Assembly (NCBI RefSeq): GCF_026072635.1
Contig: NZ_AP023081.1
Span: 2,903,501 to 2,967,500 of the forward strand
DNA length: 64,000 nucleotides
Direction: 5' to 3'
From: Pseudomonas solani
Lineage (GTDB): Bacteria > Pseudomonadota > Gammaproteobacteria > Pseudomonadales > Pseudomonadaceae
The position numbers were made by a program, and so were the translations under genes. A model generated the notes under the pieces. It was given only the letters and a program-made list of their open reading frames with translations. It made no database searches and was not told where the DNA came from. This document shows, one piece after another, positions 34,255 to 43,499 of the stretch (its first letter is position 1; the number at the start of each line of letters is the position of its first letter).

Positions 34255-36654
34255 GTGATTCGTTCGTTGTGTCTCTTGCTTCTCACCTGCTGCCTGGCGG
34301 CTTCCCTGGGCGCTGCTCCCGCATCCACGCCGGTCGCACCGGAGCCGCCGCTGCGTGAGTGGCTGGATCAGCACGAGCAGTTGCGTGCCGGCGTGGTACT
34401 GCAGGCGCCTTATGCACAGCTGGACCGCCGTCTGCAGCAGCTCTCCGGCGTCAACGTGGAGCTGCTCGATTGGGTCGCCGCCGCACTCGGCGTGCGCCTG
34501 GTCTGGCGCACCTTCGCCGATAACGCCGAGTTGGAGAGTGCCCTGCGCACCGGGCAGATCGACCTCGCGCCCGGTCTCAGTCAAACCCCTGCCGGCCTGC
34601 GCCTGTGGCTGTTCTCCGACCCCTATATGCGCGTGCCGCAGCTGGTGGTGGGGGAGCGCGGTAACGGCGGCGCCGTGGATATCGAGAAGCTCGGCGGTGA
34701 TGAGCCCGTGGCGGTGCGTGCACCCAGCGCGGTGGCGGACTACCTGCGCGCCACCTACTCCAATGTCGCCGTGCAGGGCGTGGGCAGTGAGCGCCAGGCC
34801 CTGCGTGCGGTGCTGGAGCAGCAGGTGAAGTTCGCGGTGATAGACGAGGCGCAGCTCAGCCGGCTGTCTCGCGAGCAGGAATTCTCCGGCCTTGCGGTGG
34901 TGGGCGACATCGGGTTTCCCCAGTTGCTGCGAGTGGCGACCCGGCGCGACTGGCCGCAGCTCTCCACGGCGGTGGACGCCGCCCTGCGCACCATTCCGCC
35001 CAAGGACCTGGACCAGTTGCACGAGCGCTGGCTGCAGCCCAAGTACCCGCGCATGGGCGAGTCGCCCGGTTTCTGGCAGAACCTCAGCCTGCTGCTCGGC
35101 CTGTTGTTCCTCAGCGCGGCGGCGATCATCTACTGGCTGCGCCGTCAGCAGCGCAGCCTGGAGAAGCGCCTGCTGGAGGCGCGCCATGCCATCCAGCTGC
35201 GCGAGACGGCGGAAGAGGCGCTGCGCCTGACCCAGTTCTCCATCGACAACAGCACGGTCGGCATCCTCTGGGTCAACTGGGACAGCCACGTGCGCTATGC
35301 CAACCGTGCCGTGGAACAGATGCTCGGCTACGAGGCCGGCGGCCTCACCGATCGCCCCCTGGCGCATATCCAGCCGCAGCTGGACATGGACCGCTGGCTC
35401 AACCTCTGGCGCCGCGCGCGCAATCACGATGAAGGTGCGCAGACCTTCGAGACCGCCTGCCTGCGCGCCGATGGCAGCGAGATGCCGGCGGACGTTTCCC
35501 TGAGCTTCCTGCGCTTCGGCACCTCCGAGTACCTGGTGGTGTTCCTCACCGACGTCACCGAGCGCCGCCGTGCCCATGCCGCCATGGAGGAGAGCGAGGC
35601 GCGCCTCAAGGGCATCGCCTCCAACGTGCCGGGCCTGGTGTTCCGCCTGGAGCGCCTGCGTGCCGGCGAGGACGCCGAATTCGCCTTCATCGGCGCCGGC
35701 AGCGAGGCCCTGGTGGGCTATAGCGCCGGTGAGTTGCTGGACACCGGGCGTGGCATCCGTGGCCTGGTGCACCCGGACGATGTCGACGGCTACTGGGCCA
35801 GCCAGATGGCGGCGCTGGCGGCTGACCGCGACTGGCACTGGCAGGGCCGCGTCCTCACCCGCGAAGGCCAGCAGCGCTGGGCCGACATCAAGGCCAGTGC
35901 GCGTCTTTTCGAGGACGGTCGCGCCACCTGGGACGGCGTGGTCTGGGACATCACCGCCAACAAGCAGATCGAACTCGAACTGGCCGCATCCCGTGCCCAA
36001 CTGCGGGACCTGTCGGCGCACCTGGAAAGCGTGCGCGAGGAGGAGAAGGCGCGCATCGCCCGCGAAGTGCACGACGAGCTGGGCCAGGTGCTCACCGTGC
36101 TCAAGCTGGAAACCTCCATGTGCGAGCTGGCCTATGGCGAGCTGGACCCCGGCCTGGGCGAGCGCCTGAACAGCATGAAACGCCTCATCGCCCAGCTCTT
36201 CCAGCTGGTGCGCGATGTGGCCACGGCCTTGCGCCCGCCCATCCTCGACGCCGGCATCGGTTCGGCCATCGAGTGGCAGGCACGGCGCTTCGAGGCGCGC
36301 ACCGGCATCCCCTGCCTGGTGCGGGTGCCGGAGGTGCTGCCGCAGCTGTCGGACGCCAAGGCCATCGGCCTGTTCCGTATCCTCCAGGAGGCACTGACCA
36401 ACGTCATGCGCCACGCCCAGGCCCATAGCGTGGACGTGGCGCTGGAGCTGGAGGACGGCAGCCTGCAATTGATCGTCAGCGACGATGGCGCGGGCTTCGA
36501 CCCCGCTGCCTGCCGACCGGGCGTATCCTTCGGCCTCGTCGGCATGCGCGAGCGGGTGTTGATGCTGGGCGGCGACCTGTCGATCGACAGCCAGCCGGGG
36601 GAAGGCGCCACGCTGGTGGTGCGCATCGCTTTGGACAAGGAGAAGAACGCGTGA
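34255..36654 (+). CDS. agtS: Sensor histidine kinase AgtS (SBP3-PAS-PAS-HisKA_3)
   Basis: 799 aa from a GTG at 34255 with GGAG just upstream. Signal peptide (1-22), periplasmic SBP_bac_3 sensor (about 30-255), transmembrane helix (about 280-300), two PAS domains (about 325-440 and 450-575), then a NarX-type HisKA_3 domain (IAREVHDELGQVL, phospho-His606) and HATPase_c with SFGLVGMRERV. In P. aeruginosa AgtSR responds to 5-aminovalerate and GABA and switches on the agtABCD transporter; the same genes follow here. It overlaps agtR by 4 bp. Confidence 0.9.
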   Translation: MIRSLCLLLLTCCLAASLGAAPASTPVAPEPPLREWLDQHEQLRAGVVLQAPYAQLDRRLQQLSGVNVELLDWVAAALGVRLVWRTFADNAELESALRTGQIDLAPGLSQTPAGLRLWLFSDPYMRVPQLVVGERGNGGAVDIEKLGGDEPVAVRAPSAVADYLRATYSNVAVQGVGSERQALRAVLEQQVKFAVIDEAQLSRLSREQEFSGLAVVGDIGFPQLLRVATRRDWPQLSTAVDAALRTIPPKDLDQLHERWLQPKYPRMGESPGFWQNLSLLLGLLFLSAAAIIYWLRRQQRSLEKRLLEARHAIQLRETAEEALRLTQFSIDNSTVGILWVNWDSHVRYANRAVEQMLGYEAGGLTDRPLAHIQPQLDMDRWLNLWRRARNHDEGAQTFETACLRADGSEMPADVSLSFLRFGTSEYLVVFLTDVTERRRAHAAMEESEARLKGIASNVPGLVFRLERLRAGEDAEFAFIGAGSEALVGYSAGELLDTGRGIRGLVHPDDVDGYWASQMAALAADRDWHWQGRVLTREGQQRWADIKASARLFEDGRATWDGVVWDITANKQIELELAASRAQLRDLSAHLESVREEEKARIAREVHDELGQVLTVLKLETSMCELAYGELDPGLGERLNSMKRLIAQLFQLVRDVATALRPPILDAGIGSAIEWQARRFEARTGIPCLVRVPEVLPQLSDAKAIGLFRILQEALTNVMRHAQAHSVDVALELEDGSLQLIVSDDGAGFDPAACRPGVSFGLVGMRERVLMLGGDLSIDSQPGEGATLVVRIALDKEKNA

Positions 36655-37280
36655 TCCGAGTACTGGTGGCCGAAGACCACACCATCGTCCGCGAGGGCAT
36701 CAAGCAGTTGATCGGCCTGGCCAAGGACCTGTGCGTGGTGGGTGAGGCGGGCAATGGCGAGCAGTTGCTCGACACCCTGCGGCAGACGCCTTGCGAGGTG
36801 GTGCTGCTGGACATCTCCATGCCCGGCGTCAACGGCCTGGAGGCCATTCCGCGTATCCGTGCCCTGACCAACCCGCCGGCGGTGCTGGTGCTGTCGATGC
36901 ACGACGAGGTGCAGATGGCGGCGCGCGCGCTGAAGATCGGCGCTGCCGGCTACGCCACCAAGGACAGCGACCCGGCGCTGCTGCTCACCGCCATCCGCAA
37001 GGTTGCGTCCGGTGGCCGCTACATCGACCCCGAGCTGGCCGACCGCATGGTGTTCGAAGTGGGCTTGACCGATTCGCGCCCGCCCCACGCGCTGTTGTCC
37101 GAGCGCGAGTTCTCGGTGTTCGAGCGCCTGGTGAAGGGCGAGGGCGTCAACGAGATCGCCCAGCACCTGGCAGTCAGCGGCAAGACCGTGAGCACCCACA
37201 AGGCGCGCCTGATGCAGAAGCTCGGCGCCCATTCGGTGGCCGATCTGGTCAAGTACGCGGTGGAGCACAAGCTGGTCTGA
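36651..37280 (+). CDS. agtR: LuxR-family response regulator AgtR
   Basis: 209 aa, GTG start overlapping agtS. The receiver domain (1-120) has acidic residues in VAEDHTIV, acceptor Asp54 in VVLLDISMPG and Lys in YATKDS; the C-terminal NarL/LuxR helix-turn-helix includes VNEIAQHLAVSGKTVSTHKA. The expected target is the agtABCD promoter in the 153-bp gap downstream. In PAO1 a further binding-protein gene (PA0602) lies between agtR and agtA; it is missing here. Confidence 0.92.
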   Translation: MIRVLVAEDHTIVREGIKQLIGLAKDLCVVGEAGNGEQLLDTLRQTPCEVVLLDISMPGVNGLEAIPRIRALTNPPAVLVLSMHDEVQMAARALKIGAAGYATKDSDPALLLTAIRKVASGGRYIDPELADRMVFEVGLTDSRPPHALLSEREFSVFERLVKGEGVNEIAQHLAVSGKTVSTHKARLMQKLGAHSVADLVKYAVEHKLV

Positions 37281-37433
37281 ATACCTGATCGACCCGCTGG
37301 GAATTGTAGGGCTCGCCCTACACGCGATCCTCCGCCGCCCTTATAGCAATCTCTCATAGCGCCCGATTTGCGTGGCTTGCCGGCTTCTCTAGTCTCTGGG
37401 GACGGCATAAACAAAAATCACAAAGGTGCGGTG

Positions 37434-38543
37434 ATGGCCTCCATTCCGGCGAACGATGTACTGGTCAGCTTCCGTGGCGTGCAAAAGAGCTACGACGGCG
37501 AGTCGCTCATCGTCAAAGACCTCAACCTGGATATTCGCAAAGGCGAGTTCCTGACCCTGCTGGGCCCCTCCGGCTCTGGCAAGACCACCAGCCTGATGAT
37601 GCTCGCCGGGTTCGAGACCCCGACCAATGGCGAGATCCTTCTGGCCGGGCGTTCGATCAACAACGTGCCGCCGCACAAGCGCGACATCGGCATGGTGTTC
37701 CAGAACTACGCGCTGTTCCCGCACATGACGGTGGCCGAGAACCTGGCCTTCCCGCTCACCGTGCGCGGCATGAACAAGACCGACATCAGCGAACGCGTGA
37801 AGCGCGCGCTGTCCATGGTCCAGCTCGACGCCTTCCGCAACCGCTACCCGGCCCAGCTCTCCGGCGGCCAGCAGCAGCGCGTGGCCCTGGCCCGCGCCCT
37901 GGTGTTCGAGCCGCAACTGGTGCTGATGGACGAGCCGCTGGGTGCGCTCGACAAGCAGCTGCGCGAGCACATGCAGATGGAGATCAAGCACATCCACCAG
38001 CGCCTGGGCGTGACGGTGGTGTACGTGACCCACGACCAGGGCGAGGCGCTGACCATGTCCGACCGCGTGGCGGTGTTCCATCAGGGCGAGATCCAGCAGA
38101 TCGCCCCGCCCCGCGAGCTCTACGAAGCCCCCAGCAACACCTTCGTGGCCAACTTCATCGGTGAGAACAACCGCCTCAACGGCCAGCTGGTCAGCCGTGA
38201 TGGCGAGCGCTGCGTGGTCAGCCTGGCCCGTGGCGAGAAGGTCGAGGCGCTGGCGGTGAACGTCGGCCAGCCGGGCGAGCCGGTGACCCTGTCGATCCGC
38301 CCCGAACGGATACGCCTGAACGGTGGCAGCGAGCGCTGCGCGAACCGCTTCTCCGGCCGCGTCGAGGAGTTCGTCTACCTGGGCGACCACGTACGCATCC
38401 GCATGGAGGTGTGTGGCAAGCCCGATTTCTTCGTCAAGCAACCCATTGCCGAGCTCGACCCCGCATTGGCGGTAGGCGACGTGGTGTCCCTCGGTTGGCA
38501 AGTGGAGCACGTGCGCGCACTGGACCCGCTGATAGCGGACTGA
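37434..38543 (+). CDS. agtA: ABC transporter ATP-binding subunit AgtA
   Basis: 369 aa from the ATG at 37434, after AAAGGTGCGGTG. Walker A GPSGSGKTTS, Q-loop FQNYALFPH, signature LSGGQQQRVALARAL, Walker B LVLMDEPLGALD and the H-loop VTHDQGEALTM are all intact. A C-terminal TOBE domain (about 285-360) marks the PotA-like polyamine/GABA/putrescine import class. It energises the AgtCD permease for 5-aminovalerate/GABA uptake. Confidence 0.93.
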   Translation: MASIPANDVLVSFRGVQKSYDGESLIVKDLNLDIRKGEFLTLLGPSGSGKTTSLMMLAGFETPTNGEILLAGRSINNVPPHKRDIGMVFQNYALFPHMTVAENLAFPLTVRGMNKTDISERVKRALSMVQLDAFRNRYPAQLSGGQQQRVALARALVFEPQLVLMDEPLGALDKQLREHMQMEIKHIHQRLGVTVVYVTHDQGEALTMSDRVAVFHQGEIQQIAPPRELYEAPSNTFVANFIGENNRLNGQLVSRDGERCVVSLARGEKVEALAVNVGQPGEPVTLSIRPERIRLNGGSERCANRFSGRVEEFVYLGDHVRIRMEVCGKPDFFVKQPIAELDPALAVGDVVSLGWQVEHVRALDPLIAD

Positions 38544-38595
38544 CGACGCGGCGGCACCCCGGCATTACCCACCCAGCACTATGGAGAAAACAACA

Positions 38596-39627
38596 ATGTC
38601 CAAATCCTTGAAGCTCACTGCCCTTGCGTTGGGGCTGGCATGCGCCGCACAGGCCATGGCAGCCGACCTGACCGTCGTTTCATTCGGCGGCGCGAACAAG
38701 AATGCCCAGGTGAAGGCGTTCTACGAACCCTTCCAGGCGTCCACCAGCAACAAGATCATCGCCGGCGAGTACAACGGTGAGATGGCCAAGGTGAAAGCCA
38801 TGGTCGATACCGGCAGCGTTTCCTGGAACCTGGTGGAGGTCGAATCCCCCGAGCTGGCCCGTGGCTGTGACGAGGGCCTGTTCGAGGAGCTGGACCCGGC
38901 GCAGTTCGGCAAGGCCGAGGACTTCGTTCCCGGCGCCGTGCAGCCCTGCGGCGTGGGCTTCTTCGTCTGGTCCACCGTGCTCGCCTACAACGCCGACAAG
39001 CTGAAGAGCGCCCCCACCAGCTGGGCCGACTTCTGGGACACCGGCAAATTCCCGGGCAAGCGCGGCCTGCGCAAAGGCGCCAAGTACACCCTGGAGTTCG
39101 CCCTGATGGCCGACGGCGTCGCGCCCAAGGACGTCTACACCGTGCTCGCCACCAAGGAAGGCCAGGATCGCGCCTTCAAGAAGCTCGACCAGATCAAGCC
39201 GAGCATCCAGTGGTGGGAAGCCGGCGCCCAGCCGCCGCAGTTCCTTGCCTCCGGTGACGTGGTCATGAGCTCCGCCTACAACGGCCGCATCGCTGCGGTG
39301 CAGAAGGAGAGCAACCTCAAGGTGGTATGGACCGGCGGCATCTACGACTTCGACGCCTGGGCTATCCCGAAGGGCGCCAAGGATCAGGACGCCGCGCTGA
39401 AGTTCATCGCCTTCTCGGTCAAGCCCGAGCAGCAGAAGATCTACTCCGAGAACATCGCCTACGGTCCGGCCAACAAGCAGGCGGTACCGCTGCTGGACAA
39501 GGGCCTGCTCAAGGACATGCCGACCACGCCTGAGAACATCAAGGACCAGGTCGCCATGAACGTGACCTTCTGGGCCGACTACGGCGAGCAGTTGGAACAG
39601 CGCTTCAACTCCTGGGCTGCCAAGTAA
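38596..39627 (+). CDS. agtB: Periplasmic solute-binding protein AgtB
   Basis: 343 aa from the ATG at 38596 with GGAGAAA upstream; the ATG at 38581 overlaps that ribosome site and is less likely. A signal peptide ends in MAAD. The mature protein is a PotD/SpuD-type binding protein: LTVVSFGGANKNAQ, FFVWSTVLAYNADKL, SSAYNGRIAAV and YDFDAWAIPKGAKD are family landmarks. It delivers aminovalerate/GABA-type ligand to the membrane complex. Confidence 0.93.
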   Translation: MSKSLKLTALALGLACAAQAMAADLTVVSFGGANKNAQVKAFYEPFQASTSNKIIAGEYNGEMAKVKAMVDTGSVSWNLVEVESPELARGCDEGLFEELDPAQFGKAEDFVPGAVQPCGVGFFVWSTVLAYNADKLKSAPTSWADFWDTGKFPGKRGLRKGAKYTLEFALMADGVAPKDVYTVLATKEGQDRAFKKLDQIKPSIQWWEAGAQPPQFLASGDVVMSSAYNGRIAAVQKESNLKVVWTGGIYDFDAWAIPKGAKDQDAALKFIAFSVKPEQQKIYSENIAYGPANKQAVPLLDKGLLKDMPTTPENIKDQVAMNVTFWADYGEQLEQRFNSWAAK

Positions 39628-39696
39628 TCGGCCACCCAGCACATCCCCTCCTCCTCGCGGGGGAGGGGAGTACCCAGAGATCCACCGGAGTTCGCC

Positions 39697-40929
39697 ATGG
39701 CCACCCTCGTTGCCGGCCCGACCCTCAAGCAACGCCTCGCGCGTGCCGAGCGGGTCAACCGCCTGAAGTCCCAGGCCCTGATCCTGCCGCTGCTGCTGTT
39801 CCTCCTGCTGACCTTCCTGGTCCCCATCGGCACTCTGCTCTACAAGAGCGTGAGCAACCCCGAGGTGGTCGGCGCGCTGCCGCGTACCGTCGAGGCGATC
39901 TCCGCCTGGGACGGCAAGGCGCTGCCCGATGAGCCGGCCTACAAGGCCCTGGCCGAAGACCTGGCTGCTGCGCGCAAGAACCAGACCGTCGGCGATCTTT
40001 CCAAGCGCCTGAACATGGAGCTGGCCGGCTATCGCAGCCTGATGGCCAAGACCGCTCGCGCACTGCCGTTCAAGGAAACCCCCGCTTCCTACAAGGACGC
40101 GATGGAGGGCCTCGACGAGCGCTGGGGCGACCCGGCCTACTGGCAGGCGATCCGCCGCAACGCCTCCAGCCTGACCCCCTATTACCTGCTGGCGGCCGTC
40201 GACCATCGCATCGACGACCTCGGCGAAGTCGCCCCGGCGACGCCCGACCAGGCCATCTACCTGGACATCTTCACCCGCACCTTCTGGATGGGCGCGGTGA
40301 TCACCCTCCTCTGCCTGGTGCTGGCCTATCCGCTGGCTTACCTGCTGGCCAACCTGCCGACGCGCAAGAGCAACCTGCTGATGATCCTGGTGCTGCTGCC
40401 GTTCTGGACCTCGATCCTGGTACGCGTGGCGGCCTGGATCGTGCTGCTGCAGTCCGGCGGCCTGATCAACGGGGCGCTGCTCAAGCTCGGGCTGATCGAC
40501 CAGCCGCTGCAACTGGTGTTCAACCGCACCGGCGTCTATGTGGCGATGGTGCACATCATGCTGCCGTTCATGATCCTGCCGATCTACAGCGTGATGAAGG
40601 GCATCTCGCCCACCTACATGCGTGCGGCGATCTCCCTCGGCTGCCACCCCTTCGCCAGCTTCTGGCGGGTGTATTTCCCGCAGACCGTGGCCGGCGTCGG
40701 CGCGGGCTGCCTGCTGGTGTTCATCCTGTCCATCGGCTACTACATCACCCCGGCGCTGCTGGGCAGCCCGAACGACCAGATGGTCAGCTACTTCGTCGCC
40801 TTCTTCACCAACACCACCATCAACTGGGGCATGGCCACGGCCCTGGGCGGCATGCTGCTGCTGGCCACCATGGTGCTCTACGTCGTCTACAGCTGGCTGG
40901 TGGGCGCCGGCCGCCTGCGCCTGGGTTGA
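39697..40929 (+). CDS. agtC: ABC transporter permease AgtC
   Basis: 410 aa. The first transmembrane helix (about 27-50) is separated from the five others by a long soluble stretch (about 55-195) that exceeds the equivalent loop of E. coli PotB-type permeases by over 100 residues. The binding-protein-dependent transport motif near the C-terminus reads EAA-like MRAAISLGCHPFASFWRVYFP. It forms the channel with AgtD. A 69-bp gap after agtB holds a purine/pyrimidine-rich stretch but no clear hairpin. Confidence 0.92.
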   Translation: MATLVAGPTLKQRLARAERVNRLKSQALILPLLLFLLLTFLVPIGTLLYKSVSNPEVVGALPRTVEAISAWDGKALPDEPAYKALAEDLAAARKNQTVGDLSKRLNMELAGYRSLMAKTARALPFKETPASYKDAMEGLDERWGDPAYWQAIRRNASSLTPYYLLAAVDHRIDDLGEVAPATPDQAIYLDIFTRTFWMGAVITLLCLVLAYPLAYLLANLPTRKSNLLMILVLLPFWTSILVRVAAWIVLLQSGGLINGALLKLGLIDQPLQLVFNRTGVYVAMVHIMLPFMILPIYSVMKGISPTYMRAAISLGCHPFASFWRVYFPQTVAGVGAGCLLVFILSIGYYITPALLGSPNDQMVSYFVAFFTNTTINWGMATALGGMLLLATMVLYVVYSWLVGAGRLRLG

Positions 40930-40940
40930 GGAGATAAGAA

Positions 40941-41768
40941 ATGCTGAGTCCCTACATGTCTCCGGTGGAGCGCCTGTGGTTCTACACCCTGCGCATCCTC
41001 TGCGGCCTGGTGCTGCTGTTCCTGATCCTGCCGGTGCTGGTGATCATCCCGCTGTCGTTCAACTCGGGCACCTTCCTGGTCTACCCGCTGCAGGGCTTCT
41101 CCCTGCGCTGGTACGCGGACTTCTTCGGCTCGGCCGAGTGGATGCGCGCGCTGACCAACAGCATCATCGTCGCCCCGGCCGCGACCTTGCTGGCGATGGT
41201 CTTCGGCACCCTGGCCTCCATCGGCCTGACCCGGGGCGAGTTCCGCGGCAAGGCGCTGGTGATGAGCCTGCTGATCTCGCCGATGGTGGTGCCGGTGGTG
41301 ATCATCGGTGTCGCCAGCTACCTGTTCTTCGCCCCGCTGGGCCTCGGCAACAGCTACCTGTCGCTGATCCTGGTGCACGCGGTGCTCGGTGTGCCCTTCG
41401 TCATCATCACCGTGTCGGCCACCCTGCAGGGCTTCAACCACAACCTGGTGCGCGCCGCCGCCAGCCTGGGTGCGCCGCCGCTGACCGCGTTCTTCCGCGT
41501 GACCCTGCCGCTGATCGCCCCCGGGGTGATCTCGGGGGCGCTGTTCGCCTTCGCCACCTCCTTCGACGAAGTGGTGGTGACCCTGTTCCTCGCCGGCCCC
41601 GAGCAGGCCACCCTGCCGAGGCAGATGTTCAGCGGCATCCGCGAGAACCTCAGCCCCACCATCGCGGCGGCGGCCACCCTGCTGATCGGCTTCTCCGTGG
41701 TGCTGTTGCTGGTGCTGGAGTGGCTGCGCGGGCGCAGCGAAAAACTGCGTACGTCGATGCCCGAGTAA
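40941..41768 (+). CDS. agtD: ABC transporter permease AgtD
   Basis: 275 aa, six transmembrane helices, PotC-like. The cytoplasmic EAA loop reads VRAAASLGAPPLTAFFRVTLP. Starts 11 bp after agtC with GAGGAGATAAGAA as ribosome site. It completes the agtABCD importer; the terminator at 41785 follows. Confidence 0.94.
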   Translation: MLSPYMSPVERLWFYTLRILCGLVLLFLILPVLVIIPLSFNSGTFLVYPLQGFSLRWYADFFGSAEWMRALTNSIIVAPAATLLAMVFGTLASIGLTRGEFRGKALVMSLLISPMVVPVVIIGVASYLFFAPLGLGNSYLSLILVHAVLGVPFVIITVSATLQGFNHNLVRAAASLGAPPLTAFFRVTLPLIAPGVISGALFAFATSFDEVVVTLFLAGPEQATLPRQMFSGIRENLSPTIAAAATLLIGFSVVLLLVLEWLRGRSEKLRTSMPE

Positions 41769-41784
41769 CGGCGCGACAGGTCGG

Positions 41785-41810
41785 AAACGGGGAGCCAAGG
41801 CTCCCCGTTT
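41785..41810 (+). terminator. Terminator of the agt operon
   Basis: AAACGGGGAGCC pairs perfectly with GGCTCCCCGTTT around a two-base loop, followed by only a short T run. It lies 16 bp after the agtD stop. Confidence 0.75.
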
Positions 41811-41904
41811 GCACTGTGGTGGGGCATCGCTGATGTATGACAAAGCCATGGAGGCGGACTCAGGCTACAATCCGCGCCACCGTGATTCTGCTCCGAGGTC
41901 TGTC

Positions 41905-42573
41905 ATGCAACCCTTCGCCATCGCACCGTCGATCCTTTCCGCCGATTTCGCCCGCCTGGGCGAGGAAGTCGACAACGTGCTCGCCGCTGGCGCCGATATC
42001 GTCCACTTCGACGTGATGGACAACCACTACGTGCCCAACCTGACCATCGGCCCGATGGTCTGCTCGGCGCTGCGCAAGTACGGCGTCACCGCGCCCATCG
42101 ACGTGCACCTGATGGTCTCGCCGGTGGATCGCATCATCGGCGACTTCATCGAGGCCGGCGCCACCTACATCACCTTCCACCCGGAAGCCTCCCTGCACGT
42201 CGACCGCTCCCTGCAACTGATCCGCGACGGCGGCTGCAAGGCCGGCCTGGTGTTCAACCCGGCAGCGGGCCTGGATGCACTGAAGTACGTGATGGACAAG
42301 GTCGACATGATCCTGCTGATGAGCGTGAACCCCGGCTTCGGCGGGCAGAAGTTCATCCCCGGGACCCTCGACAAGCTGCGTGAGGCGCGCGCGCTGATCG
42401 ACGCCTCCGGCCGTGATATCCGCCTGGAGATCGACGGTGGCGTCAACGTGAAGAACATCCGTGAGATCGCCGCGGCGGGCGCCGACACCTTCGTCGCCGG
42501 CTCGGCCATCTTCAACACGCCGGACTACGCCGAAGTCATCGCCGCCATGCGCGCCGAGCTGGCCCAGGCCTGA
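41905..42573 (+). CDS. rpe: Ribulose-phosphate 3-epimerase
   Basis: 222 aa from the ATG at 41905 with GAGG upstream. A TIM barrel with family motifs PSILSADFARLGEE, HFDVMDNHYVPNLTIGP, VHLMVSPVD, MSVNPGFGGQKF and EIDGGVNVKNI. It interconverts ribulose-5-P and xylulose-5-P in the pentose phosphate pathway. Its stop and the gph start share a base (TGATG). A TACAAT at 41866 may be its -10 box. Confidence 0.97.
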   Translation: MQPFAIAPSILSADFARLGEEVDNVLAAGADIVHFDVMDNHYVPNLTIGPMVCSALRKYGVTAPIDVHLMVSPVDRIIGDFIEAGATYITFHPEASLHVDRSLQLIRDGGCKAGLVFNPAAGLDALKYVMDKVDMILLMSVNPGFGGQKFIPGTLDKLREARALIDASGRDIRLEIDGGVNVKNIREIAAAGADTFVAGSAIFNTPDYAEVIAAMRAELAQA

Positions 42574-43412
42574 TGAGCGCCCTGCAGCGGCTGTTCGACG
42601 GGCGCCTGCCGCGCCTGGTGATGTTCGACCTGGATGGCACCCTGGTGGATTCGGTGCCCGACCTCGCTGCCGCCATCGACCGCATGCTCGTCACCCTGGG
42701 CCGCCCGGCTGCGGGTATCGAGCAGGTGCGCGAATGGGTCGGCAACGGTGCCCGGGTGCTGGTGCGCCGCGCCCTGGCCGGTGGCCTCGATCATGCCGCC
42801 GTGCATGACGAGGACGCCGAGAAGGCGCTGGAGATATTCATGGAGGCTTACGCCGACAGCCATTCGCTGACGGTGGTCTACCCGGGCGTCGCCGAGACCC
42901 TCAAGTGGCTGAAGAAGAAAGGCGTCGAGCTGGCACTGATCACCAACAAGCCGGAGCGCTTCGTCGCCCCCTTGCTGGACGAGATGAAGCTCGGTCGTTA
43001 CTTCCCGCTGATCATCGCCGGCGACACCCTGCCCCAGCAGAAGCCCGACCCGGCGGCACTGCTCCATGTGATGCACATGACCGGCACCAGCCGCACCGAG
43101 TCGCTGTTCATCGGTGACTCGCGCAACGATGTGCTGGCAGCCAAGGCGGCCGGCGTGCAGTGCGTGGCCTTGAGCTACGGCTACAACCACGGACGGCCCA
43201 TCAGCGAAGAGGAGCCGGCCCTGGTGGTGGACGACCTGCGTGAGCTGCTGCCTGGCGGTTGCGCGGCAAACGGCGCTGCGCTAATGTCGCCCGACTCCCC
43301 AGATCATCTGCCTCACAGAGATAGAAACGTGCTGGTTCCCTGCAAGCGTTGGCTCGAACGAGCCGGAATGAAGATCATCAAGGCCGCGGCCCGTTGGCGC
43401 TGGCGCGCCTGA
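42573..43412 (+). CDS. gph: Phosphoglycolate phosphatase, with trp leader peptide in its C-terminus
   Basis: 279 aa. A HAD hydrolase: nucleophile motif MFDLDGTLVDSVPD, ALITNKPERF (motif II Thr), KPDPAALLHV (Lys) and FIGDSRNDVLAAKAAG (motif IV). It clears 2-phosphoglycolate. The HAD fold is complete by about residue 230. The remaining 50 residues are a tail that runs in frame into MKIIKAAARWRWRA, which is best read as the separate trp leader peptide starting at 43368. From memory, PAO1 Gph shows the same fusion. The trpE promoter also lies in this tail. Confidence 0.94.
   Translation: MSALQRLFDGRLPRLVMFDLDGTLVDSVPDLAAAIDRMLVTLGRPAAGIEQVREWVGNGARVLVRRALAGGLDHAAVHDEDAEKALEIFMEAYADSHSLTVVYPGVAETLKWLKKKGVELALITNKPERFVAPLLDEMKLGRYFPLIIAGDTLPQQKPDPAALLHVMHMTGTSRTESLFIGDSRNDVLAAKAAGVQCVALSYGYNHGRPISEEEPALVVDDLRELLPGGCAANGAALMSPDSPDHLPHRDRNVLVPCKRWLERAGMKIIKAAARWRWRA
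43259..43287 (+). promoter_or_regulatory. Candidate sigma-70 promoter for trpEGDC inside gph
   Basis: TTGCGC (-35) and TAATGT (-10) with a 17-bp spacer, lying within the 3' coding region of gph. Transcription would start near 43294, about 75 bases before the leader peptide ATG and 205 before trpE. Confidence 0.55.
43368..43412 (+). CDS. trpL: trp operon leader peptide
   Basis: 14 codons, MKIIKAAARWRWRA, with two Trp codons separated by one Arg codon just before the stop. Clustered Trp codons in a short peptide upstream of trpE are the mark of ribosome-mediated attenuation, and attenuation has been described for trpE in Pseudomonas putida. It shares its frame and stop with gph. Downstream lie a small hairpin (GCCGG-ATACT-CCGGC, 43423-43437) and a T6 run (43455-43460), but the gap between them is too long for a textbook terminator, so the attenuator structure itself was not resolved. 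Confidence 0.65.
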   Translation: MKIIKAAARWRWRA

Positions 43413-43499
43413 TTTGATTCTGGCCGGATACTCCGGCGCGTTTGCACACCGACGTTTTTTCTCCAGGAGCCTCCGGGCTCCTCGCCCACGAGGCTGATC

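Noticed and set aside
33907..36468. 853-codon frame antisense to agtS
   Set aside because: His/Gln/Ala/Leu-rich shadow of a high-GC gene, without domains.
43423..43460. Classical attenuator terminator before trpE
   Set aside because: The hairpin at 43423-43437 is 17 bases from the T6 run at 43455, and no strong stem abuts that run; an attenuator may exist but was not resolved.
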